36,787 nucleotides of DNA from Merismopedia glauca CCAP 1448/3 (GTDB lineage Bacteria > Cyanobacteriota > Cyanobacteriia > Cyanobacteriales > CCAP-1448), in contig NZ_PVWJ01000049.1 in assembly GCF_003003775.1 (NCBI RefSeq), positions 1-36,787 on the forward strand. Reading direction: 5' to 3'. The translations under genes and the position numbers were made by a program. Shown here piece by piece: positions 17,124 to 25,744 of the stretch (the first letter of the stretch is position 1; each line of letters starts with the position of its first letter). Below the pieces are notes generated by a model. It had not been told where the DNA came from. It saw only the letters and a program-made list of their open reading frames with translations, and searched no databases.

Positions 17124-18128
17124 ATGGAACTTTCAGGCGATAAGTTTGAACAATTGCGGATTGCCTTGCAGCGAGCCTACCCTAGCAGACCCAAGTTGCA
17201 GTTATTGTTGCGTGAGGAATTGAATGTCAGATTGGACGAGATAGTAGGAAACGGTAACTTAGAGAATACCGTTGCAGAATTGCTCGGGTGGGCTGAGGAG
17301 TCTGAAGAAAGAATACCGAAGCTAGTAAGTGCTGCTATCAAGAGAAATCCAGGTAATTCCCATCTGCGTGCGTTTGTTGAGTCTTTTGGGATGATCCCTG
17401 TTGAGGCAAGGGCTACTCCCATTATTTCTTCTGGATCGGAGTTTGAATGGCGAGGTCCAACTGACGATCTCGAACTTCAGAGCTTTTTGCGTCCACAGCC
17501 CCAATTGTGGGATATGGCATTTCTCAAGCATGGAGTGGATCGAGCGGCTGGCGTGTGTCGGATTGAAATTGAGGCAAGGCAAGCGATCGGGACTGGGGTT
17601 TTGGTTAAGCAAGATTTACTCCTGACTAACTACCATGTTTATGAAGCGGCAGGACTAGATGCTTCGCGACTGCGTTTAGCATTTGGGTCTATGACTGGGA
17701 TGGAAGAAAACGAACGGATATTTCAGCTAGCGGATCATCCAGTTGTTCATTACAGCCCCACCAATAAGTTTGATTATGTGTTGTTCCGCGTAGAACCCAG
17801 AATTTGGCAGGCTGATGCTATTCGTCCTGTCAGCTATGTCCAAACCTCTCCACCCAAGGGAAGCAGCGTTCACGTTGTCCAACATCCTGATGGTGATGCG
17901 ATGAAGGTAGCGTTTGGCACGAATGGGGTTACAGGTGTATATGAGGAGGAAGGGCTAATTCAGTACGTTAGTCAAACATCAAATGGGTCTAGCGGCTCTC
18001 CCTGTTTTAACGATCTATGGCAATTGGTTGCCTTACATCATGCCCAGCGTGCCACCACCTTTAGGGTTGTGTGCGAGGGCATTCTGTTTAGCAAAATCTA
18101 TCCGCAAATTGCGGCGGCTCTATCTTAG
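17124..18128 (+). CDS. EAD-trypsin: effector-associated domain fused to trypsin-like serine protease
   Basis: The 334-aa product has an N-terminal effector-associated domain (about 1-88, beginning MELSG and helical) and a chymotrypsin/trypsin-fold protease at about 140-334. Likely catalytic triad: H171 in LLLTNYHV, D217 in KFDYVLFRV, S292 in NGSSGSPCF. There is no signal peptide, so it should act in the cytosol. EAD-trypsin proteins are known components of NTP-dependent conflict systems, where EADs are thought to bind each other and connect effectors to adaptors. The VMAP-C protein at 18593 starts with a related EAD (also MELSG...QLR.AL), so the two probably interact. All key residues are present. 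Confidence 0.88.
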   Translation: MELSGDKFEQLRIALQRAYPSRPKLQLLLREELNVRLDEIVGNGNLENTVAELLGWAEESEERIPKLVSAAIKRNPGNSHLRAFVESFGMIPVEARATPIISSGSEFEWRGPTDDLELQSFLRPQPQLWDMAFLKHGVDRAAGVCRIEIEARQAIGTGVLVKQDLLLTNYHVYEAAGLDASRLRLAFGSMTGMEENERIFQLADHPVVHYSPTNKFDYVLFRVEPRIWQADAIRPVSYVQTSPPKGSSVHVVQHPDGDAMKVAFGTNGVTGVYEEEGLIQYVSQTSNGSSGSPCFNDLWQLVALHHAQRATTFRVVCEGILFSKIYPQIAAALS

Positions 18129-18146
18129 TCAAGGAGTGAGGAGAAT

Positions 18147-18563
18147 ATGGGACGACGAATTGTCACAAGGCAGCTAGAATCAGGCACATCTAAAGCAACC
18201 GTAGATGGGTATCAAGATCGGTTGCTTAAGTATATTCCTGCTGATATTAATGCTGCGTGGATTGCGTTGAGCGGCATCGTTAAAAGTACAACTACAATTC
18301 CTCAGAACGCCGTACTTTGGGTTTTATTTGTAATTTTGTTGATTCTGACACCAATCTGGATTTGGATAGGGACTAAAGAATCAAAAAAGCCTGTAGCTAA
18401 AACCCAGATTGTGGTATCTACCGTAGCCTTTTTTATTTGGGTATTTGCATTAGGAGAGCCTTTTGCTACTAGTTTCAAGGATTTTTATCAGCCCGTGTAT
18501 GGCTCGCTGTTGCTGATTCTCTATACTCTGATTGTCGCGAAGATTGTCCCGACTGAAGGATAG
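18147..18563 (+). CDS. Three-helix membrane protein between EAD genes
   Basis: The 138-aa product has a polar N-terminus (about 1-52) and hydrophobic helices at about 54-76 (AVLWVLFVILLILTPIWIWI), 86-105 and 115-133. It starts 18 bp after the protease stop, with AAGGAG and GAGGAG upstream, so it is probably co-transcribed. The family is not recognised. In a conflict island, a small multi-helix protein could be a membrane-perturbing effector or an anchor for the complex. Both ideas are inference from context. Confidence 0.6.
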   Translation: MGRRIVTRQLESGTSKATVDGYQDRLLKYIPADINAAWIALSGIVKSTTTIPQNAVLWVLFVILLILTPIWIWIGTKESKKPVAKTQIVVSTVAFFIWVFALGEPFATSFKDFYQPVYGSLLLILYTLIVAKIVPTEG

Positions 18564-18592
18564 ATTAAATATTAAATAAATGAGTCAGGAAG

Positions 18593-20164
18593 ATGGAATT
18601 AAGTGGTGCAGAAGTTAAACAACTTCGATTAGCATTAAAAGATTCATTTAAAGAAGGCGATCTAAAGCAGTTCTTGCGTGAAGATCTGAATTTGCGTTGG
18701 CATCAAGATATAGAAGGAGGAACATACGATGCCAAAATTGCGAGTTTAATTGAAACTGTTGAAAGTAGAGGAATTAAAATATTTCAAAAATTAGTTATTG
18801 GTATTGCTAGGGAAAGATCTAAAAACTCAAAAATCAAAGAATTTGTTGAAATCAAAATTGCTGACTTGATCGAACATAATATTGGTAGTTTATCGAAGAA
18901 GGCATTAGTTGACATCATCAATATTCTTGAGCGAACTAATAACTTTAATGATATTTGGATGATTGGTAAAAATATTTTGTCTAGTAAAGTTGGAGATTGT
19001 TATTCACAGGAAGTTAAAAGCTTAGCCAATTCTAATTTATCAAATTGGTTTAAGTGTTTTATCCTCCTCAAGCTTTTTTTAGAAGCTTATCCGGGTTCAT
19101 CCGATTACCCTAATATTTTGGCTCTTGTCCAGAATCTTCTCCAAAAATCAGCTTTAAGTAATGAGATTAAGCGAGAGTTAAGGGAATGGCTTCAAGAAGT
19201 CAATCCTAATTTTACATCTCAGGCTACTCTCTCATCTAGTACTAATGAATCTCAACAACCAACTGGTGGGGAATTAAAAGCCCATTTAATGATTACGGTC
19301 AATTCTGAACAGTCTAAATATCGGGTCATTGCTAGTCTACTTTGTATTGCCCCAACAGGAAATAGTAAAGAAATCCCAGTCAACTTGAATCCACAGTCTA
19401 ATGAGCGAGGTATATCGTGTACCAAACGTCAGCTACCTAAGAAACTAGCAGAGTTCATTCAAAAATGTCTATCAGATAGCCTGAGCTATTCGGACAACTT
19501 ACTAGGATGTAATTACTATAAGCTAATTATCGAACTATTTTTACCTATTGAGCTACTTTGCGAGCCTATTGACCGCGAAAATATTTTTGGTGGTAATATT
19601 CATTTTGCAGCTAAATATCCTTTAGTAATTCGTTCCTACGATCGGCTTAGTAAAGCTGTAATTGAAGGAAAAGATCTTTGGAATGAGTTTGTCAGATCCT
19701 CAGCCCAATTTCCGCACTTATTAGAAGTAAATTCCCAACCAAAATGGCAAAACATAATCTTACCTTTAACCGATCTAAATAGTGTTAGTTTGATGTCGTT
19801 TAAGGAAAAGCTTAAGAAGAGTATAGGCATTAGAAGTAATTGTCCAGTGCCTGCTTGCCCCAAACAGAAGTATAGGTTACTGCTGGAAATATTGGACTCT
19901 GGTATTCCAATCGTGTTTTGGTCTAGATCTGGCGAACCATCCTTCGCCGCTCGCAAAACTGGGATAAATCGGTTTTTACAAGTCGATCTGTTGTGCGATC
20001 GCTATAGATTCATAGAAGAAGTAAGAGGGGCGCGTGCGCGTGCGCTTGACTATCGAGGGCAAACACAGGAACGATGGCTGAGACATCTCACTTTGCTGTG
20101 GGACGATCCGAAACTGATGCCGCCAATGGATTTATTGCAAGTAGGAGGAAAAACTTCATCATGA
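18593..20164 (+). CDS. EAD-VMAP-C protein (vWA-MoxR-associated protein)
   Basis: The 523-aa product has an N-terminal EAD (about 1-88) and a helical middle part at about 95-200. A linker near 205-222 leads to a C-terminal domain (about 225-523) with VMAP-C hallmarks: LIIELFLPIELLCEPID, then YPLVIRSYDRL, then IPIVFWSRSGEP and a final PPMDLLQVGG. VMAP proteins are the third partner of vWA and MoxR in ternary systems and bridge to EAD effectors. Its stop overlaps the MoxR start as ATGA (20161-20164), as expected for stoichiometric partners. Confidence 0.8.
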   Translation: MELSGAEVKQLRLALKDSFKEGDLKQFLREDLNLRWHQDIEGGTYDAKIASLIETVESRGIKIFQKLVIGIARERSKNSKIKEFVEIKIADLIEHNIGSLSKKALVDIINILERTNNFNDIWMIGKNILSSKVGDCYSQEVKSLANSNLSNWFKCFILLKLFLEAYPGSSDYPNILALVQNLLQKSALSNEIKRELREWLQEVNPNFTSQATLSSSTNESQQPTGGELKAHLMITVNSEQSKYRVIASLLCIAPTGNSKEIPVNLNPQSNERGISCTKRQLPKKLAEFIQKCLSDSLSYSDNLLGCNYYKLIIELFLPIELLCEPIDRENIFGGNIHFAAKYPLVIRSYDRLSKAVIEGKDLWNEFVRSSAQFPHLLEVNSQPKWQNIILPLTDLNSVSLMSFKEKLKKSIGIRSNCPVPACPKQKYRLLLEILDSGIPIVFWSRSGEPSFAARKTGINRFLQVDLLCDRYRFIEEVRGARARALDYRGQTQERWLRHLTLLWDDPKLMPPMDLLQVGGKTSS

Positions 20165-21306
20165 CTCAGGATTGGATCGTATTTGAAGGAGAGAAAGAAC
20201 CACACGATGGCATCGATCGCCTACTCCAAATTGAAGCTCCAAAATGGCGGCAATTTGCTGGCAGCGATACTGTTTTGGATGACGACAAAGATGCTGCTTA
20301 CTGGGCAAAATTACATAATATTGCCAAAAAGAGAGTGCGCGACATCGAGCGAGGAAAAAGCTTTCGAGTTCCGCCAACACAATCTGAGTCAGATGATCCA
20401 GATGCCAAAGTGCCCAGTGTCATTGATGCAGTTAATGCGGCTCTTTATCTACGCCGACCATTGTTAATTACGGGAAAACCCGGATCGGGAAAAACTTCTC
20501 TAGCTTACGCGATCGCCTATGAACTAAAATTGGGTCCAGTCTTAGTCTGGTCGGTGACGGCAAGATCGAATCTCCAGCAGGGACAATATCAATACGATGC
20601 GATCGCTAGATTGCAAGATGGTCAGCTTAGTCAATACCCTCAGACAAAGACTGAGACGGCACTAGAACAGGTTAGTCAATACTCTCAGACAAAGACGGAA
20701 CCCGAACTAGAACAGGAGCAAAATCACCTTGATATCGGCAAATATATCCGCCTTGGTTCTGTGGGCACGGCATTCTTGCCCTCAAAGCGTCCGCGCGTAT
20801 TGCTGATTGACGAAATTGACAAGAGCGATATTAATTTGCCCAATGATCTGCTCAATCTTCTCGAAGAGGGTGGCTATTCCATAACAGAATTACGCAGGCT
20901 AGCAAAACGCGGTAGCAAGACGCAAACCGTGGAATCAGAAGATGGTTTAGATGTTGAGATTCACGATGGTAAAGTGCAGTGTCAGGCATTCCCCGTGGTG
21001 GTAATGACCAGTAACGGAGAGCGGGAGTTTCCTTCGGCTTTTTTGCGTCGCTGCGTGCGAATTGCCATGCCAACTCCCAAAGATGAGGCACTGGTTAATA
21101 TTGTTAAGTCTCACCTAGGAGAGGAATTAACTAAACAATTTGAGAAAATAATTACCGATTTCCAAGAGCGCAATGACGAAGAAGAAGGAAATTTGGCAAC
21201 CGATCAGTTACTCAATACCCTATATCTACTAGCCAAGGATGCCGATACCGAGAAAATCAAAGCGCTGTTATTCAGTTCGCTTACGAGTATGGGAACAGGG
21301 CAATGA
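20161..21306 (+). CDS. MoxR-family AAA+ ATPase of the ternary system
   Basis: ATG 20161 overlaps the VMAP stop (ATGA). It is preferred over an upstream in-frame start at 20074 that would run far into the VMAP gene. This gives 381 aa. Walker A GKPGSGKT is at 105-112 and Walker B LLIDEIDKSD has D217-E218. A sensor-1-like VVVMTSNGEREFP and the arginine-rich AFLRRCVRI follow. MoxR ATPases remodel or activate partners, usually vWA proteins. The loop between Walker A and B carries a 15-residue tandem duplication (SQYPQTKTETALEQV / SQYSQTKTEPELEQE). The gene ends in an ATGA overlap with the vWA gene. Confidence 0.88.
   Translation: MTQDWIVFEGEKEPHDGIDRLLQIEAPKWRQFAGSDTVLDDDKDAAYWAKLHNIAKKRVRDIERGKSFRVPPTQSESDDPDAKVPSVIDAVNAALYLRRPLLITGKPGSGKTSLAYAIAYELKLGPVLVWSVTARSNLQQGQYQYDAIARLQDGQLSQYPQTKTETALEQVSQYSQTKTEPELEQEQNHLDIGKYIRLGSVGTAFLPSKRPRVLLIDEIDKSDINLPNDLLNLLEEGGYSITELRRLAKRGSKTQTVESEDGLDVEIHDGKVQCQAFPVVVMTSNGEREFPSAFLRRCVRIAMPTPKDEALVNIVKSHLGEELTKQFEKIITDFQERNDEEEGNLATDQLLNTLYLLAKDADTEKIKALLFSSLTSMGTGQ
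20629..20718 (+). repeat. 45-bp in-frame tandem duplication in the MoxR gene
   Basis: Two adjacent 45-nt units (20629-20673, 20674-20718) are clearly related and encode 15 residues each. They lie between the Walker motifs and extend a surface loop. Confidence 0.8.
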
Positions 21307-23906
21307 TTGATCGCCTGATTGCAGAATTAGGAGAGCAACTAGAACTAACTGCGGAAGAGTTGGCAGATATTGTTTGGTTAACGCTGATTCGGCGGCAGGG
21401 TAAGGCTGATGCTGTGCCAGCACCACAGACAAAGACTGTGCTTGAGACGGTTACAGTCTCATCCTCTTACTCGTCAACATCTATACCTATCTCAGCACCG
21501 ACTCCCCAACGTCAGCTTAAGTCTGAAACTTTAGCTGGGATTGCCCCTCACCGATCGCATTCCAGCACCAGCGATCAGCTAGGACGAATCCCTATCAAGG
21601 TGGCTAACCCGCCTTCCATTCGCGATCCTTTAGCATTGGTGCGATCGCTGCGTCCCCTCATGCGTTTAGTGCCCTCCGGTTATGTTGAGAGCTTGGATGA
21701 AGAAGCTACCGCACAACAGATTGCCGAGGCATTTATCTATCATCCAGTGGTCAAACCAGAACTAGAACCTTGGTTAGATTTAATTTTAGTGGCAGATGAG
21801 AGCGATTCTATGCCGATCTGGAAGCAGACGGTGCTGGAATTTCGCAAACTGCTCCGCAATTATGGAGCATTTCGGGACGTGCAGCTTTGGGGACTGTATT
21901 GGGATAGTAAACATAAACAATTCAAGCTCCATTCGGGGCTGGGAAAAGCACCTCAAGCAACTCGCCAACCGAAAGTAGTGATCGATCCTAGTGGACGACG
22001 GTTGATTTGGTTGATAACTGATTGCGTTGCCGATTATTGGCAAGATGAAAGTTTAGTGCAGTTGTTGAAACTTTGGTCGCGATCTAGTCCAGTGGCGATC
22101 GCTCAAGTATTCCCAGAATGGTTGTGGATGCGGACGGCTATTCGTAGCTATACCCCCGTCTCCCTATTGGCGCAGGAACCCGGATTACCCAATGCGCGAC
22201 TCACCGCTCTAAATAGTGATGGGCAGGCTGAAATCAAGCCTAGATCTGGCACCCTTATGCCAATTGTGCCCCTAGAAGCTAATGCTGTCTTGGCTTGGAG
22301 TCAGATGGTGATGGGACACCATGAGTCACAGGGCTATCGCGTGCGGGCGATCTCGTCTGATCCTGATGCCACAGAACCAGTTTCTTTATCGCTTCAACAA
22401 CGCATCGAACGGTTTCAGGTAATGTCGTCACCCATCGCCCAACGCTTGATGGGATTAGTAGCAGCAACCCCATCGATTACCCTGCCAGTTATTCGCCTGA
22501 TCCAAGAAACCTTGTTGCCTAGATCGCGGCAGATGAATGTCGCAGAAGTATTGCTCGGTGGGCTGTTAAAGCCGATCGCATCTCCAGAGTTGGTTGAAAA
22601 CGAGCTTGAGTATATCTTTGTAGACGAAGGCATCCGCGATCTATTGCTTGCCGAAACCCCAGTGCCTGATACGGTTGCGGTGCTATCAAAGTATATAGAA
22701 CGGCAGTTTGACAAGTCACTGGATGATTTTGTGGCGGATTTGCTGCTCTGGAGCCAGAGTGAGGATCAAGAATTGGTAGAAGCAGCTCGTCCTTTTGCCA
22801 CCGTCACGGCTGCGGTATTGAAGCGTAAAGGGGGCAAGTATCGCGATTGGGCAACTCAGATTGAGCAAGGGTATGTCCCTTCGCCACAGCCCGGACAGGT
22901 CGAATTTCCCCCGTTGCAATCAATCACATTTGAAACGGTATTTGTGGAGTTAGAGGAAGAGAATTCTCTCCAAGCTTTTGATTTTGAAATGGCGACGGTA
23001 AGTTTGCCAACATCGGGTAGGAAAAAAACAGTTACGATTCACAAGCAACAGGGGCAGGCATGGAAATATATCGAGCCACTGAGCGAAACCGTAGAACTAG
23101 AAATGGTAGCAATTCCAGAGGGGAAATTCTGGATGGGTTCGCCAGACAATGAACCACAGCGATCTCCTGATGAAAGTCCCCAGCATGAAGTCAGCGTTCC
23201 AGCTTTCTTTATGGGGAGGTATCCCGTAACGCAGGCTCAGTGGCAGTTTGTCGCGACTCTACCACAAATTGAGAGATCGCTAGACCCAAACCCATCTAAC
23301 TTCAAAGATATGACTAAACCTGTTGAAAGAGTCTCTTGGCTGGATGCTACAGAGTTTTGCGCCCGACTCTCCAAATTCACAGGAAAAGCCTATCGCTTGC
23401 CCAGTGAAGCGGAGTGGGAATATGCCTGTCGTGCCATGACCTCACCCCCTTCGACAAGCTCAGAGCAACGCCCAATCTCTCTCCTGCAAGGAGAAGGGAG
23501 CAATTACCCACCATTTCATTTTGGAGAAACTATTACGCCAGAGTTGGCAAATTATGATTGGAAATATGCCTATGGTAATGCTCCAAAGCTAAAGAAGAGT
23601 TCTGAGGGGACGACACCCGTGGGGCAGTTTGGCTTTGCTAATGCCTTTGGCTTGTCTGATATGCACGGTCAGGTGTGGGAATGGTGCGAGGATGATTGGC
23701 ACAGCAATTATGAAGGTGCGCCTACTGATGGTAGTGCTTGGGTCAATAAATCTCGTTCTGAGACTGACACACGAGTAGTGCGGGGCGGTTCTTGGGTCTC
23801 TTCTCCTAGGTCTTGCCGTTCTGCTGGCCGCAGCGACCTCTTTGCGGGGGATCGCGACTTCAATGTCGGTTTTCGTGTTAGTTGTTCTGCTCCGAGGACT
23901 CCTTAG
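21303..23906 (+). CDS. vWA/SAV_2336-like protein with C-terminal DGR-variable FGE-sulfatase (C-type lectin) domain
   Basis: The 867-aa product starts with an ATGA overlap to moxR. A Ser/Thr/Pro-rich linker at about 40-90 is followed by a region resembling SAV_2336/vWA domains (about 105-330). A MIDAS-like DESDS lies at D165-S169 (DxSxS), followed by LIWLITDCVADYW. A middle helical part leads to an FGE-sulfatase fold (about 600-867) with IPEGKFWMGS, LPSEAEWEYACRAM, DMHGQVWEWCEDDW and RGGSW. The last 41 residues are the DGR variable region: relative to the template the changed residues are V832, S833, S834, S837, G842, S844, D845, L846, F847, D852, F853 and V855. It should be the ligand-sensing member of the ternary system. 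A 14-residue insertion, absent from the second FGE gene, lies in the middle of the lectin domain. Confidence 0.87.
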   Translation: MIDRLIAELGEQLELTAEELADIVWLTLIRRQGKADAVPAPQTKTVLETVTVSSSYSSTSIPISAPTPQRQLKSETLAGIAPHRSHSSTSDQLGRIPIKVANPPSIRDPLALVRSLRPLMRLVPSGYVESLDEEATAQQIAEAFIYHPVVKPELEPWLDLILVADESDSMPIWKQTVLEFRKLLRNYGAFRDVQLWGLYWDSKHKQFKLHSGLGKAPQATRQPKVVIDPSGRRLIWLITDCVADYWQDESLVQLLKLWSRSSPVAIAQVFPEWLWMRTAIRSYTPVSLLAQEPGLPNARLTALNSDGQAEIKPRSGTLMPIVPLEANAVLAWSQMVMGHHESQGYRVRAISSDPDATEPVSLSLQQRIERFQVMSSPIAQRLMGLVAATPSITLPVIRLIQETLLPRSRQMNVAEVLLGGLLKPIASPELVENELEYIFVDEGIRDLLLAETPVPDTVAVLSKYIERQFDKSLDDFVADLLLWSQSEDQELVEAARPFATVTAAVLKRKGGKYRDWATQIEQGYVPSPQPGQVEFPPLQSITFETVFVELEEENSLQAFDFEMATVSLPTSGRKKTVTIHKQQGQAWKYIEPLSETVELEMVAIPEGKFWMGSPDNEPQRSPDESPQHEVSVPAFFMGRYPVTQAQWQFVATLPQIERSLDPNPSNFKDMTKPVERVSWLDATEFCARLSKFTGKAYRLPSEAEWEYACRAMTSPPSTSSEQRPISLLQGEGSNYPPFHFGETITPELANYDWKYAYGNAPKLKKSSEGTTPVGQFGFANAFGLSDMHGQVWEWCEDDWHSNYEGAPTDGSAWVNKSRSETDTRVVRGGSWVSSPRSCRSAGRSDLFAGDRDFNVGFRVSCSAPRTP
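23780..23896 (+). repeat. DGR variable repeat VR1
   Basis: This 117-nt block matches the template 25466-25582 without gaps. It differs at 18 positions, all of them adenines in the template. It ends at GCTCCGAG, the invariant end expected for the initiation site of mutagenic homing, 10 nt before the stop codon. Confidence 0.95.
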
Positions 23907-23960
23907 CCCTTTACTCTCTAGCCCTCTAGCCCTCTGCCCTCTTTTCTTTTCACTCTCCCT

Positions 23961-23974
23961 TCGCCGTCAGGCGA
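23961..23974 (+). repeat. Hairpin downstream of VR1
   Basis: TCGCC-GTCA-GGCGA forms a 5-bp stem with a tetraloop, 65 nt after the end of VR1. An identical hairpin sits 65 nt after VR2. Hairpins or cruciforms downstream of variable repeats assist target recognition in some DGRs; this one is farther away and shorter than the classic case. Confidence 0.5.
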
Positions 23975-24004
23975 TCAAATTATAAAATCAGAAAATTTAG
24001 TCCT

Positions 24005-24349
24005 ATGTCAGAACTCCCGATCGTTCAAAAAACCTACGATTTAATCAAGTGGTATGTCCCTATTCTCAATCGTCTCCCCCGCAACCATAAATTTTTGCTA
24101 GGCGATCGCATCGTGACGCGGCTATACGATCTCCTGGAGGGATTAATTCAGGCGCGTTTTAGCCACAATAAGCTTTCTAGATTAGAAAAGCTGAATATTA
24201 GCTTAGATGTTCTTCGCCACCAAACCCGTCTGTTAGCTGATTTTCAACTTATAAATACCAATCGCTACGAATATGTTGGCAAGAAATTGAATGATATCGG
24301 AAGCGATCTCGGTGGTTGGATCAAACAGCAGCAGCAGGTATTAAAATGA
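24005..24349 (+). CDS. avd: DGR accessory variability determinant (Avd)
   Basis: The 114-aa protein is predicted to be all helical, as in the four-helix Avd family (bAvd, 23S-IVP-like fold). Typical features are a basic helical pattern with [18 protein letters not shown] and a C-terminal LGGWIKQQ. Avd binds the reverse transcriptase and the template RNA and is needed for cDNA synthesis and retrohoming. It starts 98 bp after the first target gene and overlaps the RT start as ATGA at 24346-24349. Size, composition and neighbours make the call strong. Confidence 0.9.
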   Translation: MSELPIVQKTYDLIKWYVPILNRLPRNHKFLLGDRIVTRLYDLLEGLIQARFSHNKLSRLEKLNISLDVLRHQTRLLADFQLINTNRYEYVGKKLNDIGSDLGGWIKQQQQVLK

Positions 24350-25407
24350 AACGTTACGGTAACCTTTGGCACCAAATTATTAGTTTTGAGAATTTGCTCA
24401 AGGCATCTCGTCAAGCCCAAAAAAGCAAACGATTTCGCGCTAATGTTTTGGATTTTAATTACAATCTAGAGCAAGAGCTAATTCAGCTTCAGTACGAGCT
24501 TCAGAATCATACATACAAACCCGGAGCTTACCGTACTTTCCAAATCTTTGAACCAAAACCACGGGTAATTTCAGCCGCCCCCTACCGCGATCGCGTTGTT
24601 CATCACGCACTTTGTAATATTATTGTCCCCATTTTCGAGCCGACTTTTATCCACGATAGCTATGCTAATCGGGTAGGTTTTGGTACTCATCGTGCTTTAC
24701 GACGTTTTACCCAGTTTGCTCGTAACAGTCGTTATATACTGCAATGCGACATCCGCAAGTACTTCCCTAGTATTGATTGTGAAATCCTGAAATCACAGCT
24801 TCGTCATAAAATCAAGTGTCCTGAAACGTTATCCCTAATCGAGCAGATCATCGATCTTGGTCACGACCAAAAACCAATCGTTGAATATTTCCCAGGGGAC
24901 AACCTGCTCACACCTTGCCAAAGGCTACGAGGGTTACCAATCGGTAATCTCACCAGTCAGTTTTTTGCCAACGTTTATTTGAATGGATTTGACCATTTTG
25001 TGAAAGAGCAACTCAAGGCAAAGCGATATCTACGGTATGTTGACGATTTTTGTCTCTTTGCCGACGACCGCGAATTTCTAGCTGATGCCAGAGTAGCAAT
25101 TGAGGATTATTTGACTACCTTGAGAGTGCGAATCCATCCGATTAAAAGCCAATTGTTTGAAACCAAGATCGGTGCTAATTTTGTGGGCTTTCGGGTGCTG
25201 AGCGATCGCATTAGGGTACGTAACGATAACCTGCGACGGGGAAGGCTACGCCTCAAACAGATGAAAAAAGCTTGTCTTAACGAGCAGATCTCCCTAGAGC
25301 AGTTAGAGCGATCGCTCCAAAGCTGGAATGCCCATCTAGAACATGGCGATACTTGGCGATTGCGGCAAGATATATTTCAGGCAGAGGCATTTTGTCAAAT
25401 ATCTTAA
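24346..25407 (+). CDS. DGR reverse transcriptase
   Basis: I prefer ATG 24346, overlapping the avd stop (ATGA), over 24316; it gives [18 protein letters not shown], a usual DGR-RT beginning. The length of 353 aa is typical. Motifs: [11 protein letters not shown] (palm motif A) and LPIGNLTSQ (197-205), where I-G-x3-SQ replaces the QG-x3-SP of most reverse transcriptases and marks DGR enzymes. The active-site YVDD is at 231-234, and a downstream [18 protein letters not shown] (motif D/E region) is present. All catalytic aspartates are intact, so the enzyme should be active. It copies the TR RNA with errors at adenines. Confidence 0.95.
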   Translation: MKRYGNLWHQIISFENLLKASRQAQKSKRFRANVLDFNYNLEQELIQLQYELQNHTYKPGAYRTFQIFEPKPRVISAAPYRDRVVHHALCNIIVPIFEPTFIHDSYANRVGFGTHRALRRFTQFARNSRYILQCDIRKYFPSIDCEILKSQLRHKIKCPETLSLIEQIIDLGHDQKPIVEYFPGDNLLTPCQRLRGLPIGNLTSQFFANVYLNGFDHFVKEQLKAKRYLRYVDDFCLFADDREFLADARVAIEDYLTTLRVRIHPIKSQLFETKIGANFVGFRVLSDRIRVRNDNLRRGRLRLKQMKKACLNEQISLEQLERSLQSWNAHLEHGDTWRLRQDIFQAEAFCQIS

Positions 25408-25465
25408 ATGACGACTGTTCTTTGACGAGATTTCGGATAAGCTGAGACTGGGGCAGGCAGATAAA

Positions 25466-25582
25466 GCGGGGCGGTTCTTGGATCAATAATCCTAGGAATT
25501 GCCGTTCTGCTGACCGCAACAACAACAATGCGGGGGATCGCAACAACAATATCGGTTTTCGTGTTAGTTGTTCTGCTCCGAG
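25466..25582 (+). repeat. DGR template repeat (TR)
   Basis: This noncoding 117-nt template starts 58 nt after the RT stop, on the same strand. It holds 10 AAT/AAC codons in the frame of the target genes, including an AAC-AAC-AAC-AAT run and an AAC-AAC-AAT run, plus 27 adenines in total by hand count. AAY codons allow 15 amino acids but no stop codon. Directly after the block the TR has T (25583) where both VRs have G, then ACTC matches again. This gives an IMH-like versus IMH*-like difference at the boundary. Confidence 0.95.
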
Positions 25583-25744
25583 TACTCTTCACAGTCAGAA
25601 CTTGTGGATGGGAATCCATTGGGTGTACTAGAGGAGTCCAGACCTGCTCCAGTGATGCACCAGCATCCGAAAATCAAAACGGGTAGGGTAGCCTGGTAGC
25701 TGCGGCGAACGTTTGCCCTACCTCCCATATTTTGGGCACTCAAC
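25583..25744. other. Region between TR and the second target gene
   Basis: No gene is seen. GGTAGGG (25682-25688) can pair with CCCTACC (25716-25722) around a 27-nt loop and might end or protect the template RNA. DGR RNAs usually extend beyond TR, so part of this stretch may be functional RNA. Confidence 0.35.

Noticed and set aside
24316-24345. Upstream ATG of the reverse transcriptase
   Set aside because: The ATGA overlap with avd at 24346 is a better start and gives the usual N-terminus of DGR enzymes.
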